Source: Myxococcales bacterium (GTDB lineage: Bacteria; Myxococcota_A; Polyangia; Haliangiales; Haliangiaceae). Taken from it: a DNA stretch of 64,000 bases. The position numbers were made by a program, and so were the translations under genes. The notes below the pieces were generated by a model that ran no database searches, was not told where the DNA came from, and saw only the letters and a list, made by a program, of their open reading frames with translations. The stretch is from contig JAEUJY010000165.1 in NCBI GenBank assembly GCA_016794525.1, positions 124,001 through 188,000 of the forward strand, in the 5' to 3' direction. Shown piece by piece: positions 33,827-42,872 of the stretch (position 1 is its first letter; each line of letters begins with the position of its first letter).

Positions 33827-34915
33827 ATGCGCCCAACTCCTGCGTCGCCTGCCGTCGGCATCCTCGGCCTCGGCGTCCACCTCCCCCCCGAGATCCGCAC
33901 CAACGCGTGGTGGCCGCGCGACGCCGTAGACCGCTGGCGTGAACGCATGGCGCTGCGCGCCACCCTGCCCGACCTGCCGCCCGACGCGCCCGCGGGCGTG
34001 CGCGCCACGATCGACGCGATGGCCCGCTACGCAGACGATCCGTTCCGGGGCGCCGTCACCCGCCGGGTGATGACCCCGCCGGCGACGACGACCGACATGG
34101 AGGCGGCGGCCGCGCGCGCAGCCCTCGAGGATGCCGGGATCGCCGCGACCGACGTCGACGTGCTCCTGACGCAGACCCCGGTGCCGGAGCGGCTGATGGT
34201 CAACGAGGCGTGCCCGACGCACCACGCGCTGGGGCTCCGGCGGAGCTGCCTCGCGTTCGGGACCGAGGCCGCTTGCAACGGGTTCGCCGTCCACGCCGAG
34301 CTGGCCGCCGCGCTGATCGCGGCCGGGCGCGCTCGCCACGTGCTGAGCGTGCACTCGTCGGCGATCACCCGCGTCCACGGGCCGACCGAGCCGCACTCGG
34401 CGTGGTGGGGCGACGGCGCCGCGGCCGTGCTGTGGGGACCGGTCCGCGCCGGCCGGGGCCTGCTGGCGACGCAGCACAACGTCGACGGTACGGCGTGCGA
34501 CGCGCTGGTGCTCGGCGTGCCCGAGCGGCGGTGGTGGGAGGCGGGCGAGGTGACGACGCACGCCGTGGATCGCGAGCACACCCGGGCGATGCTCCTCACG
34601 TTGATCGAGCGCGGCCGGGCCGCGATCGCGGCGGCGCTGGCAGCGTCCGAGGTCGCCCCTGCGGACGTGCGCTTCTTTGCGCCGCACCAGGGTACGATCT
34701 GGCTCGGTGAGACCTGCCGGGTCCACGCCGGGTTGAGCGCCGCCCGCACCATCACCACGTTCCCCGAGACGGCGAACATGAACAGCGTCAACGTCCCGTA
34801 CGTCCTGTGGCGCGGTCGCGAGGCGGGCTGGCTCGGCGATGACGACGTCGCGGTCACGTTCGCCGGCGGGCTGGGCGAGACGTGGTCGAGCACCGTGATC
34901 CGCTGGGGGCGCTGA
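33827..34915 (+). CDS. 3-oxoacyl-ACP synthase III (KAS III/FabH)-like
   Basis: A 362-residue thiolase-fold enzyme. The N-terminal half has GILGLGVHLPPEIRTNAWW and DVDVLLTQTPVPERL. The catalytic Cys150 is in FGTEAACNGFAVHAELA, His287 in FFAPHQGTIWL, and Asn in NMNSVNVPYVLW. The triad is present, so it should condense an acyl group, but the TEAACNG and NMNSVN contexts differ from housekeeping FabH (usually xxACSGF and NTSAASVP). It is therefore a secondary-metabolite type. No ACP or other fatty-acid genes are adjacent. It lies 43 nt after the ThDP gene and 1 nt before the hybrid kinase start, so it is part of one operon. Confidence 0.83.
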   Translation: MRPTPASPAVGILGLGVHLPPEIRTNAWWPRDAVDRWRERMALRATLPDLPPDAPAGVRATIDAMARYADDPFRGAVTRRVMTPPATTTDMEAAAARAALEDAGIAATDVDVLLTQTPVPERLMVNEACPTHHALGLRRSCLAFGTEAACNGFAVHAELAAALIAAGRARHVLSVHSSAITRVHGPTEPHSAWWGDGAAAVLWGPVRAGRGLLATQHNVDGTACDALVLGVPERRWWEAGEVTTHAVDREHTRAMLLTLIERGRAAIAAALAASEVAPADVRFFAPHQGTIWLGETCRVHAGLSAARTITTFPETANMNSVNVPYVLWRGREAGWLGDDDVAVTFAGGLGETWSSTVIRWGR

Positions 34916-34916
34916 C

Positions 34917-37886
34917 GTGCGCGAGGTCTCCTGTCGGTTCTTCGAGACCCCGCTGCGCGTCCTCCACGACGGGCGCCGTCCGGCGTCGCTGCTCACCGAG
35001 AACACGAGCTGCGACCTGGCGGTGCTGCGCGACAAGGACGAGCGGATCAGCTGGAGCGAGTTCCAGCGGATCGCCGCCAACATGCGGCAGATCTGGACTG
35101 AGGACGAACTGCGCCACCTCGGCGAGCTGTCGATCGAGAGCCCGCTGGTGCGCTTCATCGGCGTGATCGCGCGGCTGCGCTTCTCGGTCGGGCAGTTCTA
35201 CCAGTGGGTCGCGGGGCCCAAGGGCATGGCGAGCCAGATGTTCTCGTGCCTCGCGACGTCGTGCCGGCTCGATGGCGCCGGGCGGGCCACCGTCGAGCTG
35301 CGCATGCTGCCGGGCTACGCGGCGAGCCGTGAGCTGTGGCTCGTGTCTGAGGGCACCTACGCGGCGATGCCCCAGATGTTGGGGGCGCCCCGTGCGACGA
35401 CGCGTGCCAGTTACGGCGATGGCTGGGTCCGCTACGACGTGCGCTTCACCGAGCCCCGCGGCCCGCTGGCGTTCGCGCGTCGCGCGGTGACCTGGCCGTT
35501 CACGGTCCGCCAGGCCGCGGAGGAGCTGACCGAGGCGCACCAGACGCTGCTCGATCGCTACGGCGAGCTCGAGCAGACGCGGGCGCAGCTGGCGCAGCAA
35601 GCGCGGAGCCTGACGGCCTCCAACCGGATCGCGCGGCTGGCGCTCGAGGACCTCGACACCGCAGGCGCCTGCGCCGCGATCGCGGCGACCTTGATCGCCG
35701 ACTCGGGCGCGACCCACGTCATCTTCGAGGTCGTCGATCACCCACCGATCGAGGCCGGGGCGCGGGCCACCGACCGGCCGCACCACCGCTACACGCTCCA
35801 GACCAACGTCGGCCAGCTGGGCGAGCTGGTGCTGCAGTCCGACGAGGACACCGCCACCCAGGTCGAGCCGTTGGTCCCGACGATCGCGCTGGTCGTCCAG
35901 AAGGCGATCGATCAGCAGGCGCTGGCCGCCTACCAGCGTGACCTCGAGCGCCGGGTCGCGGAGCGCACCGCGGACCTGACCCAGGCCCGCGACGATCTGT
36001 CGGCGACGGTGGTGCACCTCGAGGCCGCCCAGGCGTCGCGCGAGAAGCTGTTCCACAACATCAGCCACGAGATCCGGACGCCGCTGTCGCTGGTGCTGCT
36101 GCTGGTCGACGGCGTGCTGACCCACCACCGCGCCGAGCTGACCGAGCGCGCCGTCGGGCAGATGAACGCGATCACCGTCAGCACCCGCAAGCTGGTGCGC
36201 CTGGTCGACGAGCTGCTGTTGCTGGCGTCGGGGCAGGAGCGCAACCTGGTGGTCCGCCCCGAGCCGATCGAGCTGGCGCAGGCGCTGCCCGAGCTGCTCG
36301 CCGGCTGGACGCTGGCCGCCCACGAGGCCGGCATCGCGCTCGACGTCGCCGCCGACGGCGCCGGCCCGATCATGGCCGACCCCGCCGCGTTCGAGCGCGT
36401 GCTCGCCAACCTCTTGTCGAACGCGATCAAGTTCACGCCGCGCGGCGGCCACGTCGCGGTGACGGTCACGCGCCAGGCCGCGGCGACCCAGGTGGCGGTC
36501 ACCGACGACGGCCCCGGCATCGACGCCGGGTTCCGCGAGCGGATCTTCGAGCGCTTCGAGCAGGGCGAGGCCGGCCGGCGGCTGCGCACCGGCTCCGGCA
36601 TCGGGCTGTCGATCGCGCGCGCGCTGGTGCGCGCGCACGGCGGCGACCTCGTGCTGGAGACCAACCCCGCGGGCCACGGCTGCCGGTTCGTGTTCACGCT
36701 GCCGAACGCCGACGCCGCGACGGTGAGCAGCGTCACGCCGGGCCGGCTCCGGCCCAGCGACTACGGCATCGTCCCGGCGCGCGCATCGTCGACCAGCCAC
36801 CCGCCCGGCATCTCGCAGGGCCACATCCTGGTCGCCGAGGACGACGTCGCGCTGGCCGAGGCGATCCGGCAGCTGCTGGCCGAGGACTACACCGTCACGC
36901 TGGCCCACGACGGCGCCGAGGCGCTGACCGCCGCCAGCCAGCGTCCGCCCGACCTGCTGATCACCGACATCGAGATGCCCGGCATGGACGGCCTCGAGCT
37001 GGCGCGCCAGGTCCAGGCGATCCCCGGCGAGGGCGCGATGCCGGTGCTGGTGATGTCGGCGCGGGCGCAGCTCGGCGATCGCCTCGCAGGGTTCGACGCC
37101 GGCGCGGTCGACTACCTGGTCAAGCCGTTCGATCCCGCCGAGCTGCGCGCCCGGGTCCGGGCCCAGCTCGCCTACCGCGGCCTGGCGCAGCGCCTGTACC
37201 GCACCGAGAAGCTCGCCGCGATGGGCGCGCTGTCCGCGGGGCTCGCCCACGAGCTGCGCAACCCGGCCAACGGCATCGTCAACGCGATCGCGCCGCTGCG
37301 CGAGCTGTTGCCGCCGGCCGCGCTCGACCCCGAGACCGGCGTCGGCGAGCTGATCGACGTCGTCGAGCAGTGCGCCGAGCAGGTGGCCTACGTGTCGCGC
37401 CAGCTGCTCGGGTTCCGGCGCTCCGGCGATCTGGATCTGCGGCCGACGCCGCTGCCGGAGGTGGTCAGCCGCGCCGTCTCCAACGCCGGCGCGGCGCTGG
37501 TCGACGTCGAGCTGGCGACCGACCTGGCCTATACCGGCACGATCCGGTGCGCGGCCCCGCTGCTGACCCAGGTCATGGTCAACCTGCTCGAGAACGCCGC
37601 CCAGGCGGCCGGCCGCGGCGGGTGGGTGCGGATCCGCAGCGAGCTCGACGGTGGGCAGGTCCTGCTCCTCATATCCGACAGCGGCCCCGGTGTACCCCCT
37701 GGCCTCCAGGAGAAGATCTTCGAGCCGTTCTTCACCACCAAGCCCCCCGGCCAGGGCACCGGCCTCGGACTGGCAACGGCGCGTGACCTGATCACCCGGC
37801 ATGGGGGTACACTCGACCTGCGGCTCCGTGAGGGTCGCACGACGTTCGTGATCGCCCTGCCCATCCCGAGCGAGGCCCGCCGATGA
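34917..37886 (+). CDS. Hybrid histidine kinase: kinase-receiver-kinase
   Basis: A 989-residue soluble sensor kinase. Residues 1-190 are an unrecognised N-terminal domain (VSCRFFETPLRVLHDGRRPA, WTEDELRHLGELSIESPLVR, GQFYQWVAGPKGMASQMFSC), not PAS or GAF. Coiled coil 205-240, a GAF-like segment 240-340, a second coiled coil, then HisKA with His384 in HNISHEIRTP, HATPase at 440-600 (NLLSNAIKFTP, DDGPGID, GSGIGLSIA). A receiver follows with Asp684 in LITDIEMPGMDG, then a second HisKA (His778 in GLAHELRNPANG) and HATPase (NLLENAAQA, GTGLGLATA). No membrane segment, so it senses an intracellular signal. GTG start 1 nt after the KAS III stop codon. Confidence 0.9.
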   Translation: MREVSCRFFETPLRVLHDGRRPASLLTENTSCDLAVLRDKDERISWSEFQRIAANMRQIWTEDELRHLGELSIESPLVRFIGVIARLRFSVGQFYQWVAGPKGMASQMFSCLATSCRLDGAGRATVELRMLPGYAASRELWLVSEGTYAAMPQMLGAPRATTRASYGDGWVRYDVRFTEPRGPLAFARRAVTWPFTVRQAAEELTEAHQTLLDRYGELEQTRAQLAQQARSLTASNRIARLALEDLDTAGACAAIAATLIADSGATHVIFEVVDHPPIEAGARATDRPHHRYTLQTNVGQLGELVLQSDEDTATQVEPLVPTIALVVQKAIDQQALAAYQRDLERRVAERTADLTQARDDLSATVVHLEAAQASREKLFHNISHEIRTPLSLVLLLVDGVLTHHRAELTERAVGQMNAITVSTRKLVRLVDELLLLASGQERNLVVRPEPIELAQALPELLAGWTLAAHEAGIALDVAADGAGPIMADPAAFERVLANLLSNAIKFTPRGGHVAVTVTRQAAATQVAVTDDGPGIDAGFRERIFERFEQGEAGRRLRTGSGIGLSIARALVRAHGGDLVLETNPAGHGCRFVFTLPNADAATVSSVTPGRLRPSDYGIVPARASSTSHPPGISQGHILVAEDDVALAEAIRQLLAEDYTVTLAHDGAEALTAASQRPPDLLITDIEMPGMDGLELARQVQAIPGEGAMPVLVMSARAQLGDRLAGFDAGAVDYLVKPFDPAELRARVRAQLAYRGLAQRLYRTEKLAAMGALSAGLAHELRNPANGIVNAIAPLRELLPPAALDPETGVGELIDVVEQCAEQVAYVSRQLLGFRRSGDLDLRPTPLPEVVSRAVSNAGAALVDVELATDLAYTGTIRCAAPLLTQVMVNLLENAAQAAGRGGWVRIRSELDGGQVLLLISDSGPGVPPGLQEKIFEPFFTTKPPGQGTGLGLATARDLITRHGGTLDLRLREGRTTFVIALPIPSEARR

Positions 37887-39058
37887 CGCCCCCCATCGAA
37901 ACGACCGGACCGCTGGTGCTGTACGTCGACGACGAACGCCCCAACCGCGTGGTGTTCGAGAAGTCGTTCGCCGGCAAGTTCCGCATCCGCACCGCGTGCG
38001 ACGGCGCCGAGGCGCTGGCCGTGCTGGCCAGCGAGCCGGTCGCGGTGCTGCTGACCGACCAGCGGATGCCGGGCATGAGCGGCGACGAGCTGCTGCGCGT
38101 GGTCAAGCGCGACCACGCCTCGGTGGTGCGCGTCGTCATCACCGCGTACTCCGACATCGAGCCGATCCTGGCGGCGATCAACGAGGGCCTCGTGGCCCGC
38201 TACATCGTCAAGCCGTGGAACCGCGAGGAGCTCGAGCAGCTGCTGCGCTGGGCGATCGCGGCGTGGGAGTTCTCGCGCGACTCGGCGGCGCTGCAGCACC
38301 GGCTGCTCGAGACCGAGCGGCTGGCGACGCTGGGCTCGATCGTCGGCTCGGTCGTCCACGATCTCAACCAGCCGCTGGCCAGCATGCTGATGAACTGCGA
38401 CCGGCTGATGTACCTGGTGCAGGCGGTGCCGATCGTGCGCGGCCTGATGGAGCGCGCCGATCTGTCGGAGAAGGAGCGGCACCACCTCGACGACCTGCTC
38501 ACCGACCTGCCGGAGATCGTCGACGAGTTCCGCCAGTCGACCGAGCACATGCGCGGCATGACCGTCGAGCTCCACGAGTTCGTGCGCGGCCAGCGCCGCG
38601 AGGTCGAGAACGCCACCGCGCCGGTGCCGGTGATCAAGCACGCGCTCGGCGTGTGCCAGGACGTGGCGGTGCGGGCCCGCGGCTTCCTGCGCTACGACGG
38701 CCCCGAGACGCTGCCGCGGGTGCGGATGAGCTCGACCGAGCTGACCCAGGTGCTGATCAACCTCGTGACCAACGCCGCCCAGGCGCTGGGCGATCGCCCC
38801 GGCGGCGGCGGCAACGTCGTCATCAGCGCCGACCCCGGCGCCGAGCAGATCCGCTTCAGCATCAGCGACAACGGCGGCGGCATCCCGGCCGACGTGCTGT
38901 CCAAGATCGGCACCCCGTTCTTCACGACCAAGCGCCAGGGCACCGGCCTGGGCGTCGCGCAGTGCCAGCGGCTGGTCGGCAAGGCCGGCGGCTCGTTCCG
39001 CATCGCCAGCGAGATCGGCAAGGGCACGACCGTGACGTTCACGCTGCCGACCCGGTGA
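37883..39058 (+). CDS. Receiver-histidine kinase
   Basis: A 391-residue protein with an N-terminal receiver (residues 12-130; pocket YVDDE, Asp59 in LLTDQRMPGMSGDE, VVITAYSD, Lys in RYIVKPW). A kinase follows: coiled coil, phospho-acceptor His159 in GSVVHDLNQPLASM, HATPase near 270-390 (VLINLVTNAAQALGD, SDNGGGIP, GTGLGVAQ). The HDLNQPL form belongs to the HisKA branch where the DHp has an inserted loop (about 170-240 here). It is the last gene of the operon, overlapping the hybrid kinase by 4 nt (ATGA). It may receive phosphate from the hybrid kinase and pass it back to the HTH-receiver protein. Confidence 0.9.
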   Translation: MTPPIETTGPLVLYVDDERPNRVVFEKSFAGKFRIRTACDGAEALAVLASEPVAVLLTDQRMPGMSGDELLRVVKRDHASVVRVVITAYSDIEPILAAINEGLVARYIVKPWNREELEQLLRWAIAAWEFSRDSAALQHRLLETERLATLGSIVGSVVHDLNQPLASMLMNCDRLMYLVQAVPIVRGLMERADLSEKERHHLDDLLTDLPEIVDEFRQSTEHMRGMTVELHEFVRGQRREVENATAPVPVIKHALGVCQDVAVRARGFLRYDGPETLPRVRMSSTELTQVLINLVTNAAQALGDRPGGGGNVVISADPGAEQIRFSISDNGGGIPADVLSKIGTPFFTTKRQGTGLGVAQCQRLVGKAGGSFRIASEIGKGTTVTFTLPTR

Positions 39059-39105
39059 GCGACCGCCGCGGCGTCCGGAAACTGCGCCCGCGCCGCCCGA
39101 CCTGG

Positions 39106-39111
39106 TAAAAG
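39106..39111 (+). promoter_or_regulatory. -10-like TAAAAG before the GT2 gene
   Basis: TAAAAG ends 6 nt before the GTG at 39118, the same spacing as at 48367 and 58536, though it lacks the final T. Weak on its own. Confidence 0.3.
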
Positions 39112-39117
39112 CGGGGG

Positions 39118-40116
39118 GTGCGCGCGTCCGACCTGGCCCCGCCGCCGCTGCCCCGCGGGCTGTCGGTGGTCATCCCCTGCTACCGCAGCGAGGGATCGAT
39201 CGGCCTGGTGGTCGAGGCGCTCAAGCCGGTGCTCGCGGCCCACGCGCCGGCGTTCGAGCTGATCCTGATCGACGACGCGTCGCCCGACGGCACCGGCCGC
39301 GCGATCGCGGCGCTGGCGGCCCAGCACCCCGAGGTCACGGCGATCTCGCTGTCGCGCAACTACGGCCAGCACGCGGCGCTGTTGTGCGGCATCCGGCTGG
39401 CGCGCTTCGACGTCGTCGTGACGATGGACGACGACCTGCAGCACCCGCCGGCCGAGCTGCCCAAGCTGCTGGCGGCGCTGACCGACGACGTCGACGTGGT
39501 CTACGGCAGCCCGGCGGCCGAGCCCCACGGCCTGTTCCGCGGCGTCGCGTCGCGGGTCACCAAGTGGGTGCTGCAAGGCGCGATGGGCGCGGCGACCGCC
39601 GGCAAGGCGTCGGCGTGGCGGGCGTTCCGGACCCGGCTGCGCGACGCGTTCACCGAGTTCCGCGGCGCGTTCGTGTCGATCGACGTGCTGCTCACCTGGG
39701 GCACGCAGCGCTTCACCCACGTCACCGTGCGCCACGACGCGCGGACGATCGGCACGTCGAACTACACCTTCCGCAAGCTGGTCACCCACGCGGTCAACAT
39801 GATGACCGGCTTCTCGACGATCCCGCTGCAGCTGGCGAGCTGGATCGGCTTCCTCTTGACCGGCTTCGGCGTGCTGATCTTCGCGTACGTCGTCGTCGTG
39901 GCGGTGGTCGAGGGCGGCAGCCCGCCGGGGTTCCCGTTCCTGGCCTGCCTGATCGCGGTGTTCTCGGGCGCGCAGCTCTTGTGCCTCGGCATCATCGGCG
40001 AGTACCTCGGCCGCGCGCACTTCAGGTTGCTCGACCGGCCGTCGTATCAGGTGCGATCGGCGGTGGTCGGCGCGGCGCGCGCGGGCAGCGGCGACGCCAG
40101 CGTCGACGCGTCGTAG
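39118..40116 (+). CDS. Glycosyltransferase family 2 with C-terminal membrane anchor
   Basis: A 332-residue enzyme. GT-A fold: LSVVIPCYRSEGSIGLVVEA, DDASPDGTG, the SLSRNYGQHAALLCGIRL segment and the metal DxD in VTMDDDLQHPP. Residues 235-290 contain two membrane helices (LASWIGFLLTGFGVLIFAYV; LACLIAVFSGAQLLCLGIIG), as in polyprenyl-phosphate sugar transferases of the ArnC/GtrB/DPM type. It probably transfers a sugar from a nucleotide donor to undecaprenyl phosphate, feeding a membrane GT39-like enzyme such as the one at 44013. GTG start. Its last 70 nt overlap the convergent acetyltransferase gene. Confidence 0.87.
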   Translation: MRASDLAPPPLPRGLSVVIPCYRSEGSIGLVVEALKPVLAAHAPAFELILIDDASPDGTGRAIAALAAQHPEVTAISLSRNYGQHAALLCGIRLARFDVVVTMDDDLQHPPAELPKLLAALTDDVDVVYGSPAAEPHGLFRGVASRVTKWVLQGAMGAATAGKASAWRAFRTRLRDAFTEFRGAFVSIDVLLTWGTQRFTHVTVRHDARTIGTSNYTFRKLVTHAVNMMTGFSTIPLQLASWIGFLLTGFGVLIFAYVVVVAVVEGGSPPGFPFLACLIAVFSGAQLLCLGIIGEYLGRAHFRLLDRPSYQVRSAVVGAARAGSGDASVDAS

Positions 40117-40856
40117 AGCTTGGTCAACCCGAGGTCGGTGCCGGCGCGGGCGAAGCCGAACGCCTCGTGCAGCCGCAGCGCGCCGGCGTTGGCCGCCGAC
40201 ACCCGGGTGGCGATCGTCGCGACGCCCTCGGCCGCCAGCCGCGCCAGCACGCCGGCCCAGAACATCGGCGCGATCAGCGTCAGGTCGCGCCGGCAGCCGC
40301 CGAGCAAGAGCTGGACGTGATCGCCGTGGCGGCGGAAGCTCATCAGCGCGGCCAGCGCGCCGCGGTGGCGGTGGATCCACACCTCGTCGCCGTTGCCGAG
40401 GCTGTCGACGATCCACCGCCGGTAGCGCGCCCGGGCGCGGCTGGGGTGGATGCGCGGGTCCTCGTGGAAGCGCGAGTAGTCGAAGCCGTCGCCGGCGAGG
40501 TCGGCCAGCTCGGCGGCGTCGGCGGCGGTCGCGGCGGTCACCGGCACCGCGCGGCCGAAGGCCTGGCCGGTCAGCGCCAGCGTCAGCGGGTGCGAGGTCT
40601 CGATCGCGGCCCAGCCGGCGGCGGTCAGCGCGGCGACGATCGCCGTCGCGGCGGCCGGGACCCGGGTGGTGGCCAGCGCCGCGCCGGCGCTGACGGCGCG
40701 CGCGTCGAGGTCGGCCAGCGCGGCGGCCAGGTCGGCGGGGTCGGCGCCGGTGAGCGCGGTGACCTCGAGGGTCGCGGCCACGCCGAGGCCGTCGGCGTCC
40801 CACGGCGTGGCGCGCCAGGCGAGCGCGGCGGACCCGTGAAGCAGCGGCGCGGACAT
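40047..40856 (-). CDS. GNAT acetyltransferase, WecD-like
   Basis: A 269-residue protein with a C-terminal GNAT domain: DYSRFHEDPRIHPSRARARY, then IHRHRGALAALMSF, HVQLLLGGCR and the acetyl-CoA segment VSAANAGALRLHEAFGFARA. The SRFHxDPRI motif and the N-terminal half of weak GNAT-like repeats match dTDP-fucosamine acetyltransferase WecD. With the adjacent WecE-like aminotransferase and rfbAB it fits making dTDP-4-acetamido-4,6-dideoxy sugar. It starts 8 nt from the divergent aminotransferase gene, leaving no room for separate upstream promoters. Confidence 0.78.
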   Translation of the reverse strand: MSAPLLHGSAALAWRATPWDADGLGVAATLEVTALTGADPADLAAALADLDARAVSAGAALATTRVPAAATAIVAALTAAGWAAIETSHPLTLALTGQAFGRAVPVTAATAADAAELADLAGDGFDYSRFHEDPRIHPSRARARYRRWIVDSLGNGDEVWIHRHRGALAALMSFRRHGDHVQLLLGGCRRDLTLIAPMFWAGVLARLAAEGVATIATRVSAANAGALRLHEAFGFARAGTDLGLTKLYDASTLASPLPARAAPTTADRT

Positions 40857-40864
40857 CGCCGGCC

Positions 40865-42010
40865 ATGCTACTCCTGCCGGTGCCGATGGCCGCGCCGATC
40901 CCGTTCAATCGCCCGCACCGCACCGGCCGCGAGGCGACCTACGTCGCCGAGGCCCTGGCCTCCGATCACTGGCGCGGCGACGGGCCGTTCACCCGCCGCG
41001 CGTCGGCGCTGCTGGCCGCGCGGCTGGCCGATCTCCCGGTGCTGCTGACCACCTCGTGCACCCACGCGCTCGAGCTGGCGGCGCTCTTGCTCGACGTCGG
41101 CCCCGGCGACGAGGTGATCGTGCCGGCGTTCACGTTCGTCTCGACCGCCAGCGCGTTCGCGCTGCGCGGCGCGCGGGTGGTGTTCGCCGACGTCGATCCC
41201 GCGACGCTCAACCTCGACCCGGTCGCCGCCGCCGCCAAGCTGACGCCGCGGACCAAGGCGGTGGCGTGCGTGCACTACGCCGGCGTCGCCTGCGACCTCG
41301 ACGCGCTGGCCGCGCTCGGCGTGCCGCTGATCGAGGACAACGCCCACGGGCTGTTCGGGCGCTGGCGCGATCGGCCGCTGGGCACGTTCGGCGCGCTGGC
41401 CACCCAGAGCTTCCACGACACCAAGAACCTCGGCTGCGGCGAGGGCGGCGCGCTGGTGCTGGGCGACCGCGGCCTGGTCGAGCGCGCCGAGATCCTGCGC
41501 GAGAAGGGCACCAACCGCGCGCGGTTCTTCCGCGGCCAGGTCGACAAGTACACCTGGGTCGACGTCGGCTCGAGCTTCCTGCCCGCCGACCTGCTGGCGG
41601 CGGTGCTGGCCGCGCAGCTCGAGGACGCCGACGCGATCCAGGCCGCGCGCCACGCGGTGTGGGCGCGCTACCACGTCGAGCTGGCGACCTGGGCCGCGCG
41701 CCACGGCGTCCAGCAGCCGCACCTGCCGGCCGGCGCCGCCCACCCGGCGCACATCTACTGGCTGCGGGTGCGCGACCTGGCGACGCGGACCCGCCTCCTG
41801 GCCCACCTCGTCGAGCGCGGCGTCGGCGCCACCTTCCACTACCAGCCGCTGCACCTGTCCGAGGTCGGCGTGCGCGCCGGCGGCCGGCCCGGCGACTGCC
41901 CGGTGACCGAGCTGGCCGCCGACACGCTGGTGCGGCTGCCGCTCTACGCCGACCTGACCGCCGCCGACGTCGATCGGGTGATCGCCGCGGTGACCGCGTT
42001 CACGCCGTAG
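40865..42010 (+). CDS. DegT/DnrJ/EryC1 aminotransferase, WecE-like
   Basis: A 381-residue PLP sugar aminotransferase. [20 protein letters not shown] and [16 protein letters not shown] match WecE (dTDP-4-dehydro-6-deoxyglucose aminotransferase giving dTDP-4-amino-4,6-dideoxygalactose). The catalytic Lys is in [34 protein letters not shown] and EDNAHGLFG are the cofactor contacts. It would act on the product of rfbA and rfbB next door, and the WecD-like enzyme would acetylate the amine. Start ATG 40865 or 40886 (second Met, directly before the conserved IPFN). Its end overlaps the convergent rfbA by 11 nt. Confidence 0.87.
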   Translation: MLLLPVPMAAPIPFNRPHRTGREATYVAEALASDHWRGDGPFTRRASALLAARLADLPVLLTTSCTHALELAALLLDVGPGDEVIVPAFTFVSTASAFALRGARVVFADVDPATLNLDPVAAAAKLTPRTKAVACVHYAGVACDLDALAALGVPLIEDNAHGLFGRWRDRPLGTFGALATQSFHDTKNLGCGEGGALVLGDRGLVERAEILREKGTNRARFFRGQVDKYTWVDVGSSFLPADLLAAVLAAQLEDADAIQAARHAVWARYHVELATWAARHGVQQPHLPAGAAHPAHIYWLRVRDLATRTRLLAHLVERGVGATFHYQPLHLSEVGVRAGGRPGDCPVTELAADTLVRLPLYADLTAADVDRVIAAVTAFTP

Positions 42011-42872
42011 CCGCGATCGCGCGCAGGTACTCGCCGTACTCGTCGGGCAGCTCGGCGGCCAGGCGCTCGAGCTGCGCGCGATCGACGTAGCCCATGCGCC
42101 ACGCGATCTCCTCGGGGCAGGCGATCATCATGCCGGTGCGGTGCTGGATGGCGTGGACGAAGCTCGACGCCTCGAGCAACGACTCGTGGGTGCCGGCGTC
42201 GAGCCACGCGGTGCCGCGGCCGAACACCTCGACGTGGAGCTGGCCGCGCTCGAGGTACAGCCGGTTGAGGTCGGTGATCTCGAGCTCGCCGCGCGGCGAC
42301 GGCTTGACCTGGGCCGCCAGCTCGCTGACCTGCTCGTCGTAGAAGTACATGCCCGGCACGGCGAGGTTCGAGCGCGGCTGCGCCGGCTTCTCCTCGAGCG
42401 ACAGCACCTTGCGCTCGGGCAGCGGGCCCAGCTCGACGATGCCGTAGCGCTGGGGGTCGCGCACCGGGTACGCGAACACGACCGCCCCGCTCGGCGTGGC
42501 GGCGGCGCGCTGCACGGTCTCCTGCAGCCGCGAGCCGTAGAAGACGTTGTCGCCCAGCACCAGCGCGCAGCGATCGCCGGCGACGAAGTCCTTGCCGACC
42601 AGGAACGCGTCGGCCAGGCCGCGCGGCTCGGCCTGCTCGGCGTACGCGAAGCGCATGCCCCAGCGGGCGCCGTCGCCGAGCAGCCGCTGGTACGCCGGCA
42701 GGTCGTCGGGCGTCGAGATGACCAGCACCTCGCGGATGCCGGCCAGCATCAAGACCGACAGCGGGTAGTAGATCATCGGCTTGTCGTAGACCGGCAGCAG
42801 CTGCTTCGACACCGCGCGGGTGATCGGGTACAGCCGCGTGCCGCGACCGCCGGCGAGGATGATGCCCTTCAT
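42000..42872 (-). CDS. rfbA: Glucose-1-phosphate thymidylyltransferase
   Basis: A 290-residue RmlA/RfbA. It begins [20 protein letters not shown] with the nucleotidyl-transfer signature, followed by [40 protein letters not shown] and [19 protein letters not shown]. It makes dTDP-glucose from dTTP and glucose-1-phosphate, the first step to dTDP-sugars. It starts at ATG 42872, overlapping the rfbB stop codon by 4 nt. Length is standard. Confidence 0.96.
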   Translation of the reverse strand: MKGIILAGGRGTRLYPITRAVSKQLLPVYDKPMIYYPLSVLMLAGIREVLVISTPDDLPAYQRLLGDGARWGMRFAYAEQAEPRGLADAFLVGKDFVAGDRCALVLGDNVFYGSRLQETVQRAAATPSGAVVFAYPVRDPQRYGIVELGPLPERKVLSLEEKPAQPRSNLAVPGMYFYDEQVSELAAQVKPSPRGELEITDLNRLYLERGQLHVEVFGRGTAWLDAGTHESLLEASSFVHAIQHRTGMMIACPEEIAWRMGYVDRAQLERLAAELPDEYGEYLRAIAATA

